Positions 8,127 through 16,529 of a stretch of 64,000 nucleotides of DNA are shown one piece after another. The DNA comes from Bacillota bacterium (GTDB taxonomy: Bacteria > Bacillota > Desulfotomaculia > Desulfotomaculales > Desulfohalotomaculaceae): contig VENI01000006.1 of NCBI GenBank assembly GCA_009711615.1, positions 186,001 to 250,000 on the forward strand. The letters are read 5' to 3'. Below the pieces are notes generated by a model, which did no database searches, was not told where the DNA came from, and saw only the letters and a program-made list of their open reading frames with translations. How positions within the stretch are numbered: position 1 is the first letter of the stretch; each line of letters begins with the position of its first letter. A program made the translations under genes and the position numbers.

Positions 8127-8867
8127 ATGCCATTTTGGGAATCCCAACAAAGTCTTACTATTTTGCAATGGGTGCTTAGGGGAGCTGTAGCTTATGGGTA
8201 TCTGCTATTTCTCACCAAATTAATGGGTCAAAGGGAAGTTGGTAGATTAACTCTTTTTGATTTTACTATCAGCATAGTAATCGGTAGTATTCTTGCCAGC
8301 CCTTTGGCCAGTAGTACTTCAAGTTTTCTTGGCCCAGCCATTACTTTAGCAACATTAGCATTCTTGCAAATACTGATAAGTTTTGTTGCTTTAAGATTTT
8401 CAAAAACCAGAAGAGTTTTAGAAGAAGAACCAATTATTTTAGTTCAAAATGGCCAATTACTAGAAAAAGCTATGAAAAGAACGCGAATTAATCTTGATGA
8501 TCTAATGTCTCAGTTAAGACAAAAAAACTATTTCTATTTACATCAAGTAGAATTTGCGGTATTAGAACCAAATGGTAAAATTAGCGTACTTCCTAAATCA
8601 CAGTATCGACCAGCAACACCCACGGATCTGAATATAAAAACTAATTATGAAGGTTACCCCAGCATGTTAATTGAAGATGGTAATGTGCTATCAGAGAACC
8701 TTAAGAAGATAGATTTAAGTGAAAACTGGTTATTAGATCAACTTAAGATAAACAATATTTCATCACCACGGGAGGTGCTTGCAGCAATGCTTGATACCCA
8801 GGGAAGGTTGTATTTTAGCCTTAAGAACCAAGCTGAAGAACGTCTTAAATCTGAACCTGCAATATGA
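8127..8867 (+). CDS. DUF421 (YetF-like) membrane protein, copy 1
   Basis: A 246-residue inner-membrane protein of the DUF421/YetF family, known from spore formers. It has three N-terminal hydrophobic segments (to about residue 85), with the conserved 'GQREVGRLTLFDFTISIVIGSI' region, and then a soluble domain with the family motif 'EEPIILVQNGQLLEKAMK'. In-frame starts exist at 8085 and 8088, but the AGGAGGG at 8114-8120 fits the ATG at 8127. A second member lies at 35946-36662. Function is unknown; a role in spore or envelope physiology is inferred from the family. Confidence 0.85.
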   Translation: MPFWESQQSLTILQWVLRGAVAYGYLLFLTKLMGQREVGRLTLFDFTISIVIGSILASPLASSTSSFLGPAITLATLAFLQILISFVALRFSKTRRVLEEEPIILVQNGQLLEKAMKRTRINLDDLMSQLRQKNYFYLHQVEFAVLEPNGKISVLPKSQYRPATPTDLNIKTNYEGYPSMLIEDGNVLSENLKKIDLSENWLLDQLKINNISSPREVLAAMLDTQGRLYFSLKNQAEERLKSEPAI

Positions 8868-8896
8868 ATGACGTCATACGCGATTCCATACACATA

Positions 8897-8935
8897 AAAC
8901 AACCGATGAGTTTTACTTACTCATCGGTTGTTTTT
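8897..8935. terminator. terminator after DUF421 gene
   Basis: Strong hairpin (AAAACAACCGATGAGT with ACTCATCGGTTGTTTT) ending in a T run. Symmetric enough to work in both directions. Confidence 0.85.
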
Positions 8936-8997
8936 AGTTAATTTCATCTTAATAGTCTCCAAAGTCATTAGCATTAAATTTAGTTTATAAAGAGCTT

Positions 8998-9049
8998 TGT
9001 GGAAAAACTGTGGATAAGGTTGTGGATAAATCTATAAATTTGTGGATAA
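8998..9049. promoter_or_regulatory. cluster of DnaA boxes
   Basis: Three perfect TGTGGATAA sites (9009-9017, 9021-9029, 9041-9049) are reverse complements of the consensus DnaA box TTATCCACA. A one-mismatch copy TGTGGAAAA lies at 8998-9006. All point the same way. The stretch lies between a terminator and the 3' end of a convergent gene, and there is no dnaA or dnaN nearby. Confidence 0.75.
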
Positions 9050-9098
9050 TGACGAAATATGTAATGTTTTCTGTGATTATCCAGTTAGACAGTATTTT

Positions 9099-10121
9099 TT
9101 AGTGTAAATATTTAAAGCAGTTTTTACCGTCTGACTTTGCTTTATATAACTGCTGGTCAGCTAATAGGAATAATTCCTTCCTGGTGTTAGCATCTTTGGG
9201 GATCGAGGCGATACCTAAAGAAACAGTAACCTTTCTGTTTGGGAAATTATAATCAGCTATAACCCGCCGTACCCGTTCTGCCAGCGTAATTGCCCCTCTT
9301 TTATCTGTTTCTGGCATTAAGATGATGAATTCTTCACCACCGTAACGTGCTATAAAATCTATATCCCTTGTAGTATCTTTTAGCAAGCTGGCAGTTACTT
9401 TTAAAACCTCATTTCCTGCATCATGACCAAAGGAATCATTATAATTTTTAAAATTATCAATATCTAAAATTATCATCGAAAGTGAGGATTGATATCGGTT
9501 ACTACGTTCTACTTCAACATTAAGTAGTTCCTGAAAATATCTATAGTTATGTACACCTGTCAATTCATCATGGGTGGAAATATACTTTAGTTTCTTCCGT
9601 AAGTTACTTTCCACTTCAAGAATATTTCCCACGAAATATATTATGATAAAGATTGTGCCAAGTAAAACAAAGTGTAAAGTACTATGTATAAAGTGTTGAT
9701 ATAGGCAAATATATAGTATCTGGATTGTAACAACAGCTGCAAATACTATAGAGACTTTTTTGCCGAATCTAATTAAATAGACCAGTGCCAAAATTATATA
9801 CAGAACATCAAAGTAACTGATGGTGTTTTTTAGACTAAAATAGCTCATGATAGCCATTAATGCTAAGTCGGTAATAAAGTTAAAGTAACCTATCCTACCA
9901 AGTGATTGATTAGGATTTCTAGTTTGAAACAATAACCATAGCGTAGAATAGCCGAGAAGGAGTAAGTAAATTGTTATATAAAATATGTTACTATTCCCGG
10001 CCAGATACTCAACTATTATAATAAATATTGCTATTGCAATTCTGATTTCCCCAATGATTTTGTCTAATTTTTTTATCCGTATACTATTATCCAATAAGTG
10101 TGTTGTTTTGATTTCATGCAT
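9099..10121 (-). CDS. membrane diguanylate cyclase (GGDEF)
   Basis: Makes cyclic di-GMP from two GTP. The first 175 residues or so form about six hydrophobic segments (a membrane sensor region with no named domain I can assign), followed by a GGDEF domain starting near 'THDELTGVHNYRYF'. The active-site loop is GGEEF (about residue 259), a catalytically competent variant. An RxxD inhibitory site (RDID) lies exactly five residues before it, so product inhibition is likely. A c-di-GMP-I riboswitch (about 11657) and an EAL protein (20069) lie within 11 kb, suggesting a local signalling set. No operon partner. Confidence 0.9.
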   Translation of the reverse strand: MHEIKTTHLLDNSIRIKKLDKIIGEIRIAIAIFIIIVEYLAGNSNIFYITIYLLLLGYSTLWLLFQTRNPNQSLGRIGYFNFITDLALMAIMSYFSLKNTISYFDVLYIILALVYLIRFGKKVSIVFAAVVTIQILYICLYQHFIHSTLHFVLLGTIFIIIYFVGNILEVESNLRKKLKYISTHDELTGVHNYRYFQELLNVEVERSNRYQSSLSMIILDIDNFKNYNDSFGHDAGNEVLKVTASLLKDTTRDIDFIARYGGEEFIILMPETDKRGAITLAERVRRVIADYNFPNRKVTVSLGIASIPKDANTRKELFLLADQQLYKAKSDGKNCFKYLH

Positions 10122-10201
10122 TAGGGTGGATACCTCAATTTTTGTAAGATGAAAATATTATAATATAAATGTTAGCTTTAGTGTAAAAAGTTTTATAAAA
10201 A

Positions 10202-10230
10202 AACCCCTGGAACGAATTCATCCAGGGGTT
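10202..10230 (-). terminator. terminator of small-protein gene B
   Basis: AACCCCTGG / CCAGGGGTT stem with an 11-base loop. On the minus strand it is followed by TTTTTTTAT. A very similar hairpin is at 13626-13653. Confidence 0.8.
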
Positions 10231-10278
10231 GTATAAATAGGAGGGTTTATATTGTGGCCTCTGTTATTACCTGGGAGC

Positions 10279-10590
10279 TTAGTATGAACCCATCATACCG
10301 TTACCATAATTATTACCATTATAGCCATAACCGCCCATCATTCCACCCATTGGGCCAAAGCCGTTTTGACTATGGAAACCTCTCATGTAATCAAAGTGTT
10401 CTTGCCATGCTTGAGCCTGATTAGAATTAATTTGACCGTTTTCTATAGTCTGGTCTAACCATTGGTCATGCCAGTCAAACATTTGATTGTACCAGTTATT
10501 GTCTAGGGAGTTGGCAGCAAAGGCACTAGGTACTACTGTTCCTACAACCAATAAAGCAACTATTCCAAGCATTACAAATCTTTTTTTCAT
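10279..10590 (-). CDS. small secreted Met/Gly-rich protein, copy B (DUF2680/YckD-like)
   Basis: 103-residue paralogue of the protein at 2124-2438. The signal peptide is identical except for one residue and the mature parts differ at only a handful of positions (for example LDQT for IDQS), with most change in the Gly/Asn/Tyr-rich tail. It shares the promoter/operator layout described for copy A. The signal peptide ends at AFA near residue 25, so the product is exported. The family's function is unknown. The close similarity implies recent duplication or gene conversion. The ribosome site is AAGGAG, 12 bases from the ATG. Confidence 0.8.
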   Translation of the reverse strand: MKKRFVMLGIVALLVVGTVVPSAFAANSLDNNWYNQMFDWHDQWLDQTIENGQINSNQAQAWQEHFDYMRGFHSQNGFGPMGGMMGGYGYNGNNYGNGMMGSY

Positions 10591-10622
10591 TTTAAAACAG
10601 CTCCTTTTGTTTTGTTGAGTTT

Positions 10623-10676
10623 ATTATATTAGATAAATTTTTCAGATATTAGGCAAAACCGGTACGCTTTTGTCAC
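10623..10676 (-). promoter_or_regulatory. promoter B with TTTTGTCAC inverted-repeat operator
   Basis: Arms TTTTGTCAC (10668-10676) and the degenerate GGCAAAA (10652-10658) around a 9-base spacer, then exactly 23 bases to a TATAAT box (10623-10628), read on the minus strand. Confidence 0.65.
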
Positions 10677-10781
10677 ATTTTACTAAAATTATAGGTGTTT
10701 AAACTAGGATAATAATATAATTTATTATTGATAATTTGAATGTTACAATGAAGGTAGCTAAACATTTGGGGGGTTATATAT

Positions 10782-11447
10782 TTGAAAAAGAAATTAATTA
10801 TAATAGGTACATGTATTTTATTAGCGCTAAGTGTGATTGCCTGTAGTGAGGGTCAGCCTAATGGAGAAAAGTCCGAAGCGTTGAATGGGGAAGAGCATAC
10901 TGTTAAGTATGAGTATACAGACGAGGGCATTATCAAACCTGAAATTGCAGAAGAGGTGATTAAGGAAACTTCGGATAAGGTAATTAATGCAATAAAGGAA
11001 AAGGATATGGGTACTGTTTCTAGCTTTGTTCATCCGGATAAAGGGGTCAGATTTACTCCATATACCCATGTTTCGTTGGATGACGATATTGTTTTTTCTA
11101 AAAAACAAATACAAAATTTCTTTAAAGATGAAGAAAAATATATTTGGGGGCACTACGATGGAAAAGGTAATGAAATTAAATTAACTCCTAGTGAATATTA
11201 TGAAGAATTTATTTACACGGCAGATTTTGTAAATGCAGAAGAGGTTGGATACAATACGATATTGAGCAGTGGAAACATGCTTGAGAACCAGTTTGAAGTA
11301 TATGAGAATTCAATTGTTGTAGAGTATTATTTTTCGGGAGATTATGAATACCAAGGTATGGATTGGGAAAGTCTTCGACTGGTATATGAGGAGTATGAAG
11401 GAACCTGGTTTTTAGTAGGTATTATTCATAACCAGTGGACTATATAA
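10782..11447 (+). CDS. hypothetical lipoprotein
   Basis: A 221-residue exported protein of unknown function. A lipoprotein signal is clear: MKKK, a hydrophobic stretch, and the lipobox LSVIAC with the lipidated Cys21. The mature part is acidic and has no motif I can name. A middle portion 'VINAIKEKDMGTVSSFVHPDKGVRFTPYTH' resembles folds of the NTF2-like type seen in secreted Firmicutes proteins, but this is a weak impression. The start is a TTG after a GGGGGG site. A hairpin terminator follows; monocistronic. Confidence 0.7.
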   Translation: MKKKLIIIGTCILLALSVIACSEGQPNGEKSEALNGEEHTVKYEYTDEGIIKPEIAEEVIKETSDKVINAIKEKDMGTVSSFVHPDKGVRFTPYTHVSLDDDIVFSKKQIQNFFKDEEKYIWGHYDGKGNEIKLTPSEYYEEFIYTADFVNAEEVGYNTILSSGNMLENQFEVYENSIVVEYYFSGDYEYQGMDWESLRLVYEEYEGTWFLVGIIHNQWTI

Positions 11448-11465
11448 ATGAGTATTATGAATATA

Positions 11466-11496
11466 AGCCGCATTCTCGGAAGGTGAGAATGCGGCT
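11466..11496 (+). terminator. terminator after lipoprotein gene
   Basis: Perfect 12-bp stem AGCCGCATTCTC / GAGAATGCGGCT, 7-base loop, followed by an AT-rich tract. Confidence 0.75.
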
Positions 11497-11656
11497 ATAT
11501 TAATATTGGGATACATGCTATTAATAATGAAATAAATAAATAATACCAAGTGTTTGAGTGTAAATTACTAAAAAGTATTGCAAAGTATTACTTATTTATA
11601 TAATATAGTCCTATGTTCGACTTATATTTACATAGGACTATATTACTATAACAAAT

Positions 11657-11742
11657 GATAATGGCAAACCTATTGAAAAATAGGGACGCAAAGCTATGGA
11701 TCTAAACCTATAAAAATTAGGTAGGATTGCCAGGCTGCCATG
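11657..11742 (+). ncRNA. cyclic di-GMP-I (GEMM-I) riboswitch aptamer
   Basis: The hallmark elements occur in order: GGCAAACC, a hairpin closed by a GAAA tetraloop (CCTATT / AATAGG), the invariant GGGACGCAAAGC, and a second helix carrying the CTAAACC / TTAGGTAGG tetraloop-receptor-like segment. Outer pairing ATGGC / GCCAT closes the aptamer. It sits about 180 bases before a chemotaxis receptor gene and is followed by a terminator, so it is a transcriptional switch for that gene. Confidence 0.9.
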
Positions 11743-11801
11743 GATAATTTAACATCATGTATATATCATTAAAAATTCATCCATGAGATATTTAGGTCCC
11801 T

Positions 11802-11830
11802 GGTTTGCCCCTGATTGTTTGGGGGTTTTT
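11802..11830 (+). terminator. expression-platform terminator of the c-di-GMP riboswitch
   Basis: CCCC / GGGG stem followed by a run of T (11826-11831). GGTTTGCC (11802-11809) is a perfect 8-base complement of GGCAAACC (11663-11670) inside the aptamer, and overlaps the left arm of the terminator. Ligand-free RNA could therefore break the terminator, and bound RNA allow it, making c-di-GMP an off signal. This direction is inference. Confidence 0.7.
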
Positions 11831-11925
11831 TATATGCAGAATATCTCTTAACTAATTAATTGTTAGTGATTATGTATGCATTTATATTAAAAAGATGTTG
11901 ATAAAGATAGCGAGGGGTAGATTTA

Positions 11926-13512
11926 ATGAAACTTAGCAATTTAAAAGTAGGTACCCGGTTATATGCCTTGATAGCAATATTATCTATCTTGTTAATTGCT
12001 TTAGGGGCTTTGGGTATTTGGGGTATCAACAAAACCAATCAATCTCTGGAAACGGTTTATCATGATAGTGTTACACCATTAAAACAATTAAAGATAGTAT
12101 CGGATATGTATGCGATCAATGTTGTGGATACTGCTAATAAGATACGTAATAAAAACATATCTTGGTCTCAAGGTATTAAGAATCTTGAATTTGCTCAGAA
12201 AAAAATATCTGAGCAATGGGAAGAATATAAATCTAATCATTTAATAACGGAAGAAAAGCAATTAGTTGGTGAATTAGAGCCTTTAATAAAAAACGCCGAC
12301 CAGTCTATAAATAAGTTGGCTAAAATTATCAGGGAAAAAGATGAAAAAGCTTTAGAAAGATATACTGCAGCTGAACTATATAGAGAAATTGATCCTGTTA
12401 CTGCTAAGTTTGCCCAGTTAATCGACGTCCAGACTAACCTTGCCAAGGCAGAATATGAGCATGCCGAGCAAAGGTTTAAGGTTATATCGTCCATATCCAT
12501 AGTAGGTATCTTGGGTGTAGTGTTACTGGCGTTTTTACTATCTTTCCTTATAATTCGTAGTGTTACTAAGCCAATTGATGTTTTAAAACATAAGCTTAAT
12601 ACTCTAGCTGATAGAGGGGGCGATTTGACACAGAAAATTGATATTGATAGCAAAGATGAAATAGGTGATTTAGCAAAAATAGTAAATAAATTCCTCTCTA
12701 ATTTTAGAACGATTATGGAAGAAGTAAATAGCAGTGCAAGAGATGTTTTCCAGACTTCGGAACAACTCAATTCTACTTCTCAACAAACATCTGCCAGTGC
12801 CAATGAAACTGCTGCAACAATGAATGAAATGTCTACAACAGTAGAACAAGTATCTTCCAATATACAAGAGATCTCAACTGTATCTTTAAGTACTTCTGAA
12901 TATGCTAATAGAGGTAGTGAAGGAATTGCTAGCATTACAAAACAAATGAATAACATTGCCTCTGCATCAAAGGAAGTGTCTCAATATATTGACGGCTTAA
13001 GTAAGAAATCATTAGAGATAAATAAGATTGTTGAGTTGATTACAAACATTGCTGAACAGACAAACTTATTGGCCCTTAATGCTGCTATAGAAGCGGCTCG
13101 TGCTGGTGAGCATGGGCGAGGTTTTGCCGTGGTAGCTGAAGAAGTAAGGACCCTTGCTGAACAATCTACAGATGCATCAAAAGAAATCTTTAGTTTAATC
13201 ACGGCTATCCAGGAAGAATCGAAAAGTGCTGTAGAAAAAATGGCAGAAGGTGGTAGAGAGGTTGAAGAAGGTAGTAACGTTGTTAGTGAGGTTGGGGAAT
13301 CTTTCAAAGAAATAATCAACTCTGTGCAAAGTCTAACAACACAAATACAAGGTGTTGCTTCTGCAACAGAACAAATGTCTTCAGGGGTCCAAAACGTTGC
13401 TGCATCTACCGAAGAACAAACTGCCGCAACGGAAGAAGTATCAGCTTTCGCAGAATCTTTATCAAAACTAGCAGATCAGTTAAATCAATTAGTGGGTAAG
13501 TTTAAAATTTAA
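11926..13512 (+). CDS. methyl-accepting chemotaxis protein
   Basis: A 528-residue transmembrane chemoreceptor. Order: TM1 (about 12-32), an extracellular four-helix-bundle sensor (4HB_MCP, to about 188), TM2 (about 190-210), HAMP (about 211-262), then a long coiled-coil signalling domain. The conserved hairpin tip '[20 protein letters not shown]' is at about residue 373, and runs of Glu/Gln/Ala in heptads mark methylation helices. Upstream is a c-di-GMP-I riboswitch with terminator, so receptor level probably falls or rises with c-di-GMP. The ribosome site is GCGAGGGG. The ligand is unknown. No che genes are in the window. Confidence 0.95.
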   Translation: MKLSNLKVGTRLYALIAILSILLIALGALGIWGINKTNQSLETVYHDSVTPLKQLKIVSDMYAINVVDTANKIRNKNISWSQGIKNLEFAQKKISEQWEEYKSNHLITEEKQLVGELEPLIKNADQSINKLAKIIREKDEKALERYTAAELYREIDPVTAKFAQLIDVQTNLAKAEYEHAEQRFKVISSISIVGILGVVLLAFLLSFLIIRSVTKPIDVLKHKLNTLADRGGDLTQKIDIDSKDEIGDLAKIVNKFLSNFRTIMEEVNSSARDVFQTSEQLNSTSQQTSASANETAATMNEMSTTVEQVSSNIQEISTVSLSTSEYANRGSEGIASITKQMNNIASASKEVSQYIDGLSKKSLEINKIVELITNIAEQTNLLALNAAIEAARAGEHGRGFAVVAEEVRTLAEQSTDASKEIFSLITAIQEESKSAVEKMAEGGREVEEGSNVVSEVGESFKEIINSVQSLTTQIQGVASATEQMSSGVQNVAASTEEQTAATEEVSAFAESLSKLADQLNQLVGKFKI

Positions 13513-13625
13513 TATAAAAGTGACTGTTTGCATTTCATCAATATGATAAGTTACTAGAATAAAAAACCTAAACATAAAGTAATCTTTAGCTCATTTTATT
13601 CTGGCTATAAAAATTTCCACAAAAT

Positions 13626-13763
13626 AACCCCTAGCATCAAACACCCAGGGGTTGTATATATTTAGGAAGCTCCATTATGGCAATTTTAATTATAGTAGAT
13701 AAATTTTTCAGATATGTGACAAAATCATTACGGTTTTGTCACATTTTTATAAAATTCCAAAGA
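13626..13763 (-). other. 'ghost' locus: terminator joined directly to promoter/operator C, gene missing
   Basis: A hairpin AACCCCT...AGGGGTT and its GTTGTATA flank match the terminator of copy B (10202). Seven bases later begins a segment matching copy B's upstream region: GCTCC (the ribosome site on the minus strand), then the TATAAT box (13689-13694), 23 bases, and the operator. The operator here is the best of the three, a perfect 11-bp inverted repeat ATGTGACAAAA / TTTTGTCACAT around 9 bases (13714-13744). The coding part of about 310 bases is absent. Confidence 0.7.
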
Positions 13764-13769
13764 TATATT

Positions 13770-14033
13770 TTAGGTTGCATTTTCAATTTCTAAGTATACA
13801 ATTCTATCTGCTAAGGCTTTAGCATCTGCTTGATCATGGGTGACAAATATTGATGTAATGTCGCATTGCTTCAGGATTATTTTTAACTCTTCTCTGATTT
13901 TAAGTTGCAAGTTAGCATCAAGGTTGCTGAAGGGCTCGTCCAGTAATAGTACAGCCGGGTGAGGGGCAATGGCCCGGGCTAAGGCCACTCTTTGATTTTG
14001 TTCCTGTTTAGTTAGTTTCTTTAGCCCATAGTG
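13770..14033 (-). pseudogene. remnant of an ABC transporter ATP-binding subunit
   Basis: Only the middle of a MalK/FbpC/PotA-type ATPase is left. In frame: a damaged signature ahead of QRVALARAIA, the Walker B motif LLLDEPFSNLD, the D-loop, and the switch motif VTHDQADAKALADRI. The Walker A half is absent, with a stop in frame at about 14034, and the frame ends soon after the switch motif without the usual C-terminal domain. The 'SGGQ' signature serine-glycines are replaced by KQEQ. No permease or binding protein lies nearby. Clearly not a working gene. Confidence 0.8.
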
Positions 14034-14062
14034 TTAAATCTTTGAAATATCCTGTTGCACAC

Positions 14063-14078
14063 ATCAAAAAAAATTGAT
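14063..14078. promoter_or_regulatory. ArsR operator 1
   Basis: Inverted repeat ATCAA-N6-TTGAT, 12 bases before the arsR start. An identical 16-base site lies at 14422-14437, with matching CAC at its left flank. Confidence 0.75.
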
Positions 14079-14089
14079 ATGATGTAATT

Positions 14090-14404
14090 ATGATAACACA
14101 AGAGAAAATATCAAAAGCACTAAGTGACCCAATCCGTTATAGAATTATGTTAATGTTAGCCCAGAGCAAGGAGGGTTGTTGTCCCATTCCTGGCCAGGGA
14201 GATCAACGTCCCGGCCTTTGTAATTGTGAGATCATGGAAGAATTAGGGCTAATTCAATCCCGTGTTTCGTATCATATGAAAGAATTAATAGAAACTGGTT
14301 TGGTCACCGAAGAACCCAGGGGTAAATGGAAAATTTATTTTATTAATACTAAAAAACTGCGAGACTACATAAAGCAATTAGAAGAAGATTTTGCGTTGGA
14401 ATAA
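14090..14404 (+). CDS. arsR: ArsR-family arsenic-responsive repressor
   Basis: A 104-residue winged-helix metalloid sensor that leaves DNA when it binds As(III). It has the ArsR opening 'ISKALSDPIRYRIMLML', the recognition helix 'IQSRVSYHMKELIETGLV' and a beta-wing (EPRGKWKIYF). Candidate As(III) ligands are Cys pairs in 'EGCCP' and 'LCNCE'; the second matches the usual ELCVC position, while a glycine/proline-rich insert separates the two. Twin operators flank the gene, one before it and one before arsM, so it probably represses both. Confidence 0.85.
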   Translation: MITQEKISKALSDPIRYRIMLMLAQSKEGCCPIPGQGDQRPGLCNCEIMEELGLIQSRVSYHMKELIETGLVTEEPRGKWKIYFINTKKLRDYIKQLEEDFALE

Positions 14405-14421
14405 TTTTTTTTGGTTTTCAC

Positions 14422-14437
14422 ATCAAAAAAAATTGAT
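14422..14437. promoter_or_regulatory. ArsR operator 2, before arsM
   Basis: Exact repeat of operator 1 (ATCAA-N6-TTGAT), placed 24 bases before the arsM start and just after the arsR stop. It implies an internal regulated promoter or roadblock. Confidence 0.75.
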
Positions 14438-14460
14438 ATTAAATTTAGGAGGTAGGAAAT

Positions 14461-15273
14461 ATGATTAAAAATACCAGAGAGGTAGTAAAGGAAAAGTATG
14501 CCCAGGCCATTACTAAAAAGAAAAGCTGCTGTGGAGATGATAGCGGATGCTGCTGTGGTGATTCAACAAATCTAGACAGCGATATAATAACCGGAGGGTT
14601 GTACCAAGCTAATGATATTGAAGGATTATCCAAGGACTTGCTGGCAACTTCATTTGGTTGTGGAAACCCCACGGCATTAGCAGAATTACATCCTGGCGAA
14701 GTGGTGCTTGATTTGGGAAGTGGGGCAGGTCTTGATGTGCTGCTTTCTGCTCGGCGGGTAGGTTCTAATGGTAAAGCCTATGGTCTGGATATGACTGATG
14801 AAATGTTAGCAGAAGCAAGGGCAAATCAAAAGAAAGCAGGAATCGAGAATGTGGAGTTTTTAAAAGGACACATAGAAAATATTCCTCTACCGGATAACAG
14901 TGTGGATGTTATTATTTCCAACTGTGTTATAAATCTATCTGCTGATAAAGATCAAGTACTTAAGGAATGTTATCGTGTACTAAAACCAGGGGGTAGGTTT
15001 GCTGTTTCAGATATTGTGCTGACTAGACCTTTACCAGAAAAAATTCAGCAGGACTTGTTAGCTTGGGCTGGTTGTATAGCGGGTGCCCTTTTAGATAAGG
15101 AGTATGAAGATAAACTTGCTGCCGTCGGATTTACAGATATAGAAGTACAAGAAACCAGAGTTTACGACTTTACTAGTGAAGATGCTGCTGGAATAATACC
15201 AGATTTAAAAGCTGCTGAGCGGGAAGAAATAAATGGTTCGGTAGTAAGCGCATTTATTAGAGGTAAAAAGTAA
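14461..15273 (+). CDS. arsM: arsenite S-adenosylmethionine methyltransferase
   Basis: Methylates As(III) with SAM to methylated, partly volatile arsenicals. The 270-residue protein has a Cys-rich N-terminal patch ([12 protein letters not shown], about 20-32), the SAM loop [10 protein letters not shown] (about 82), and the ArsM hallmark 'SNCVINLS'. The three cysteines that bind As(III) in characterised ArsM proteins have good candidates at Cys67 (FGCGNP), Cys155 (NCVIN) and Cys205 (AGCIAG). It forms a unit with arsR under paired operators. AGGAGG precedes the ATG. A perfect hairpin follows. Confidence 0.93.
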   Translation: MIKNTREVVKEKYAQAITKKKSCCGDDSGCCCGDSTNLDSDIITGGLYQANDIEGLSKDLLATSFGCGNPTALAELHPGEVVLDLGSGAGLDVLLSARRVGSNGKAYGLDMTDEMLAEARANQKKAGIENVEFLKGHIENIPLPDNSVDVIISNCVINLSADKDQVLKECYRVLKPGGRFAVSDIVLTRPLPEKIQQDLLAWAGCIAGALLDKEYEDKLAAVGFTDIEVQETRVYDFTSEDAAGIIPDLKAAEREEINGSVVSAFIRGKK

Positions 15274-15293
15274 AAGAAAAATTTAGGCCGGTA

Positions 15294-15327
15294 ATATCTA
15301 AACCCTGCAAAAGCAGGGTTTAGATAT
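15294..15327. terminator. bidirectional terminator between arsM and gerAB
   Basis: Perfect 15-bp stem (ATATCTAAACCCTGC and its complement) with an AAAA loop, serving convergent genes. Confidence 0.8.
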
Positions 15328-15344
15328 TTACTATGAAAAAAGTA

Positions 15345-16445
15345 TTAATTTTCCCTTGCTTTTCGTATCATTGCAACAGCTAAAAGCGATAAAGGCAATA
15401 ATACTTCAATGGGAACTGCATATACTGGCCAAAGAACTGCTGCTGCATTAACTTCCTGAACAATATTTTCATAACTAAGTTTTGATAAAGAGATCATGAT
15501 TATAACTGCAGGAATAATAAATGGTTTATACCGATCACTGTTTATTAGATTTGATACCCCTTGGCAGAAAGCATATAAGCATACTGCAATTTTGAAGAAG
15601 GCAAAATTAAACCAATTAACTATGATGAAAATTTCCAAACCTCTAACAAAACCAAAGGCTTCTCTTCTTGAAGGTTCTAAAACTGCAAAGTATAACCTTT
15701 GTGTTTCATCTACACCCAAAGCAAGAAGTGTTCTTACTAAACCTAATAACAAAAGTGCTGCAGCTATTAATACTCCTTTGATTAAAACTTTTGAGCACCC
15801 ACTCTTATTTTTTACAAATAATAATAAACTTGCAAATAAAATTGATTCACCAAAAGGAAACGATAATGCCTGAATGGAACCCCAGGTTATATGCATTAAA
15901 TCCTGTTCAAATAATGGCAATATCCTTTCGCTGCTCATGTTTGGTAGCATATTAAATGTAATTCCAACAAAGAGAATTAAAACGAATGGTGATATTGCTT
16001 GCGCTAAAATTCCTAAAGATCCTATACCTTGATATAGTGCCAGAATAATTGGTATAAATAATAACGCACTTATTGCAAGGGTGGGTGTATTGGGCAACAT
16101 TGTTAAATTAAAAAAATCAGTAAAGTTCCTAACTACTAGAGAACCTAAATGCATTGCAAACCAGCACCAGATTACACCAATCATTTTTCCCAATAACTTT
16201 CCCATTATTTTTTCACTATACTGAACAAATGACAGATTAGGGTATAGACAAGAGAGTTTTGAAATAGGGAGCAATACTAGTAAACTAAGAAACGCACCTA
16301 ATGTTAAAGGTATCCATGCATCTTGTGCTGCCGTGTTAACTAAAATACCTGGCAATAAGAGTATTGCGCTACCAAGATTAAAGCTTATAACAATCCAAAG
16401 CAATTGAGTTTTTGATAACTTTTGCTCCACATCAAGTCCACCCAT
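15345..16445 (-). CDS. spore germination permease (GerAB/YndE family)
   Basis: A 366-residue polytopic membrane protein with about ten hydrophobic segments, the B subunit of Ger-type nutrient germination receptors and part of the APC superfamily. The N-terminal 'LSKTQLLWIVISFNLGSAILLLPG' is typical. It stands alone: no GerAA or GerAC is adjacent, which occurs for orphan gerAB genes but leaves its complex unclear. A GTG five codons in, after GGTGG, is an alternative start. Spore formation by the host is further supported by spoIIR at 42360. Confidence 0.85.
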   Translation of the reverse strand: MGGLDVEQKLSKTQLLWIVISFNLGSAILLLPGILVNTAAQDAWIPLTLGAFLSLLVLLPISKLSCLYPNLSFVQYSEKIMGKLLGKMIGVIWCWFAMHLGSLVVRNFTDFFNLTMLPNTPTLAISALLFIPIILALYQGIGSLGILAQAISPFVLILFVGITFNMLPNMSSERILPLFEQDLMHITWGSIQALSFPFGESILFASLLLFVKNKSGCSKVLIKGVLIAAALLLLGLVRTLLALGVDETQRLYFAVLEPSRREAFGFVRGLEIFIIVNWFNFAFFKIAVCLYAFCQGVSNLINSDRYKPFIIPAVIIMISLSKLSYENIVQEVNAAAVLWPVYAVPIEVLLPLSLLAVAMIRKAREN

Positions 16446-16529
16446 TCTGTGAATTCTACAAAAATATCCCCTGCCTAATATTATTTATTATTCCAACTTA
16501 TTTCGTTTTAATGAGTTTAAGAGAGAGGT

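Noticed and set aside
13714-13744. CRP/FNR binding site
   Set aside because: GTGAC/GTCAC arms are 19 bases apart, far more than the 6-base CRP spacing.
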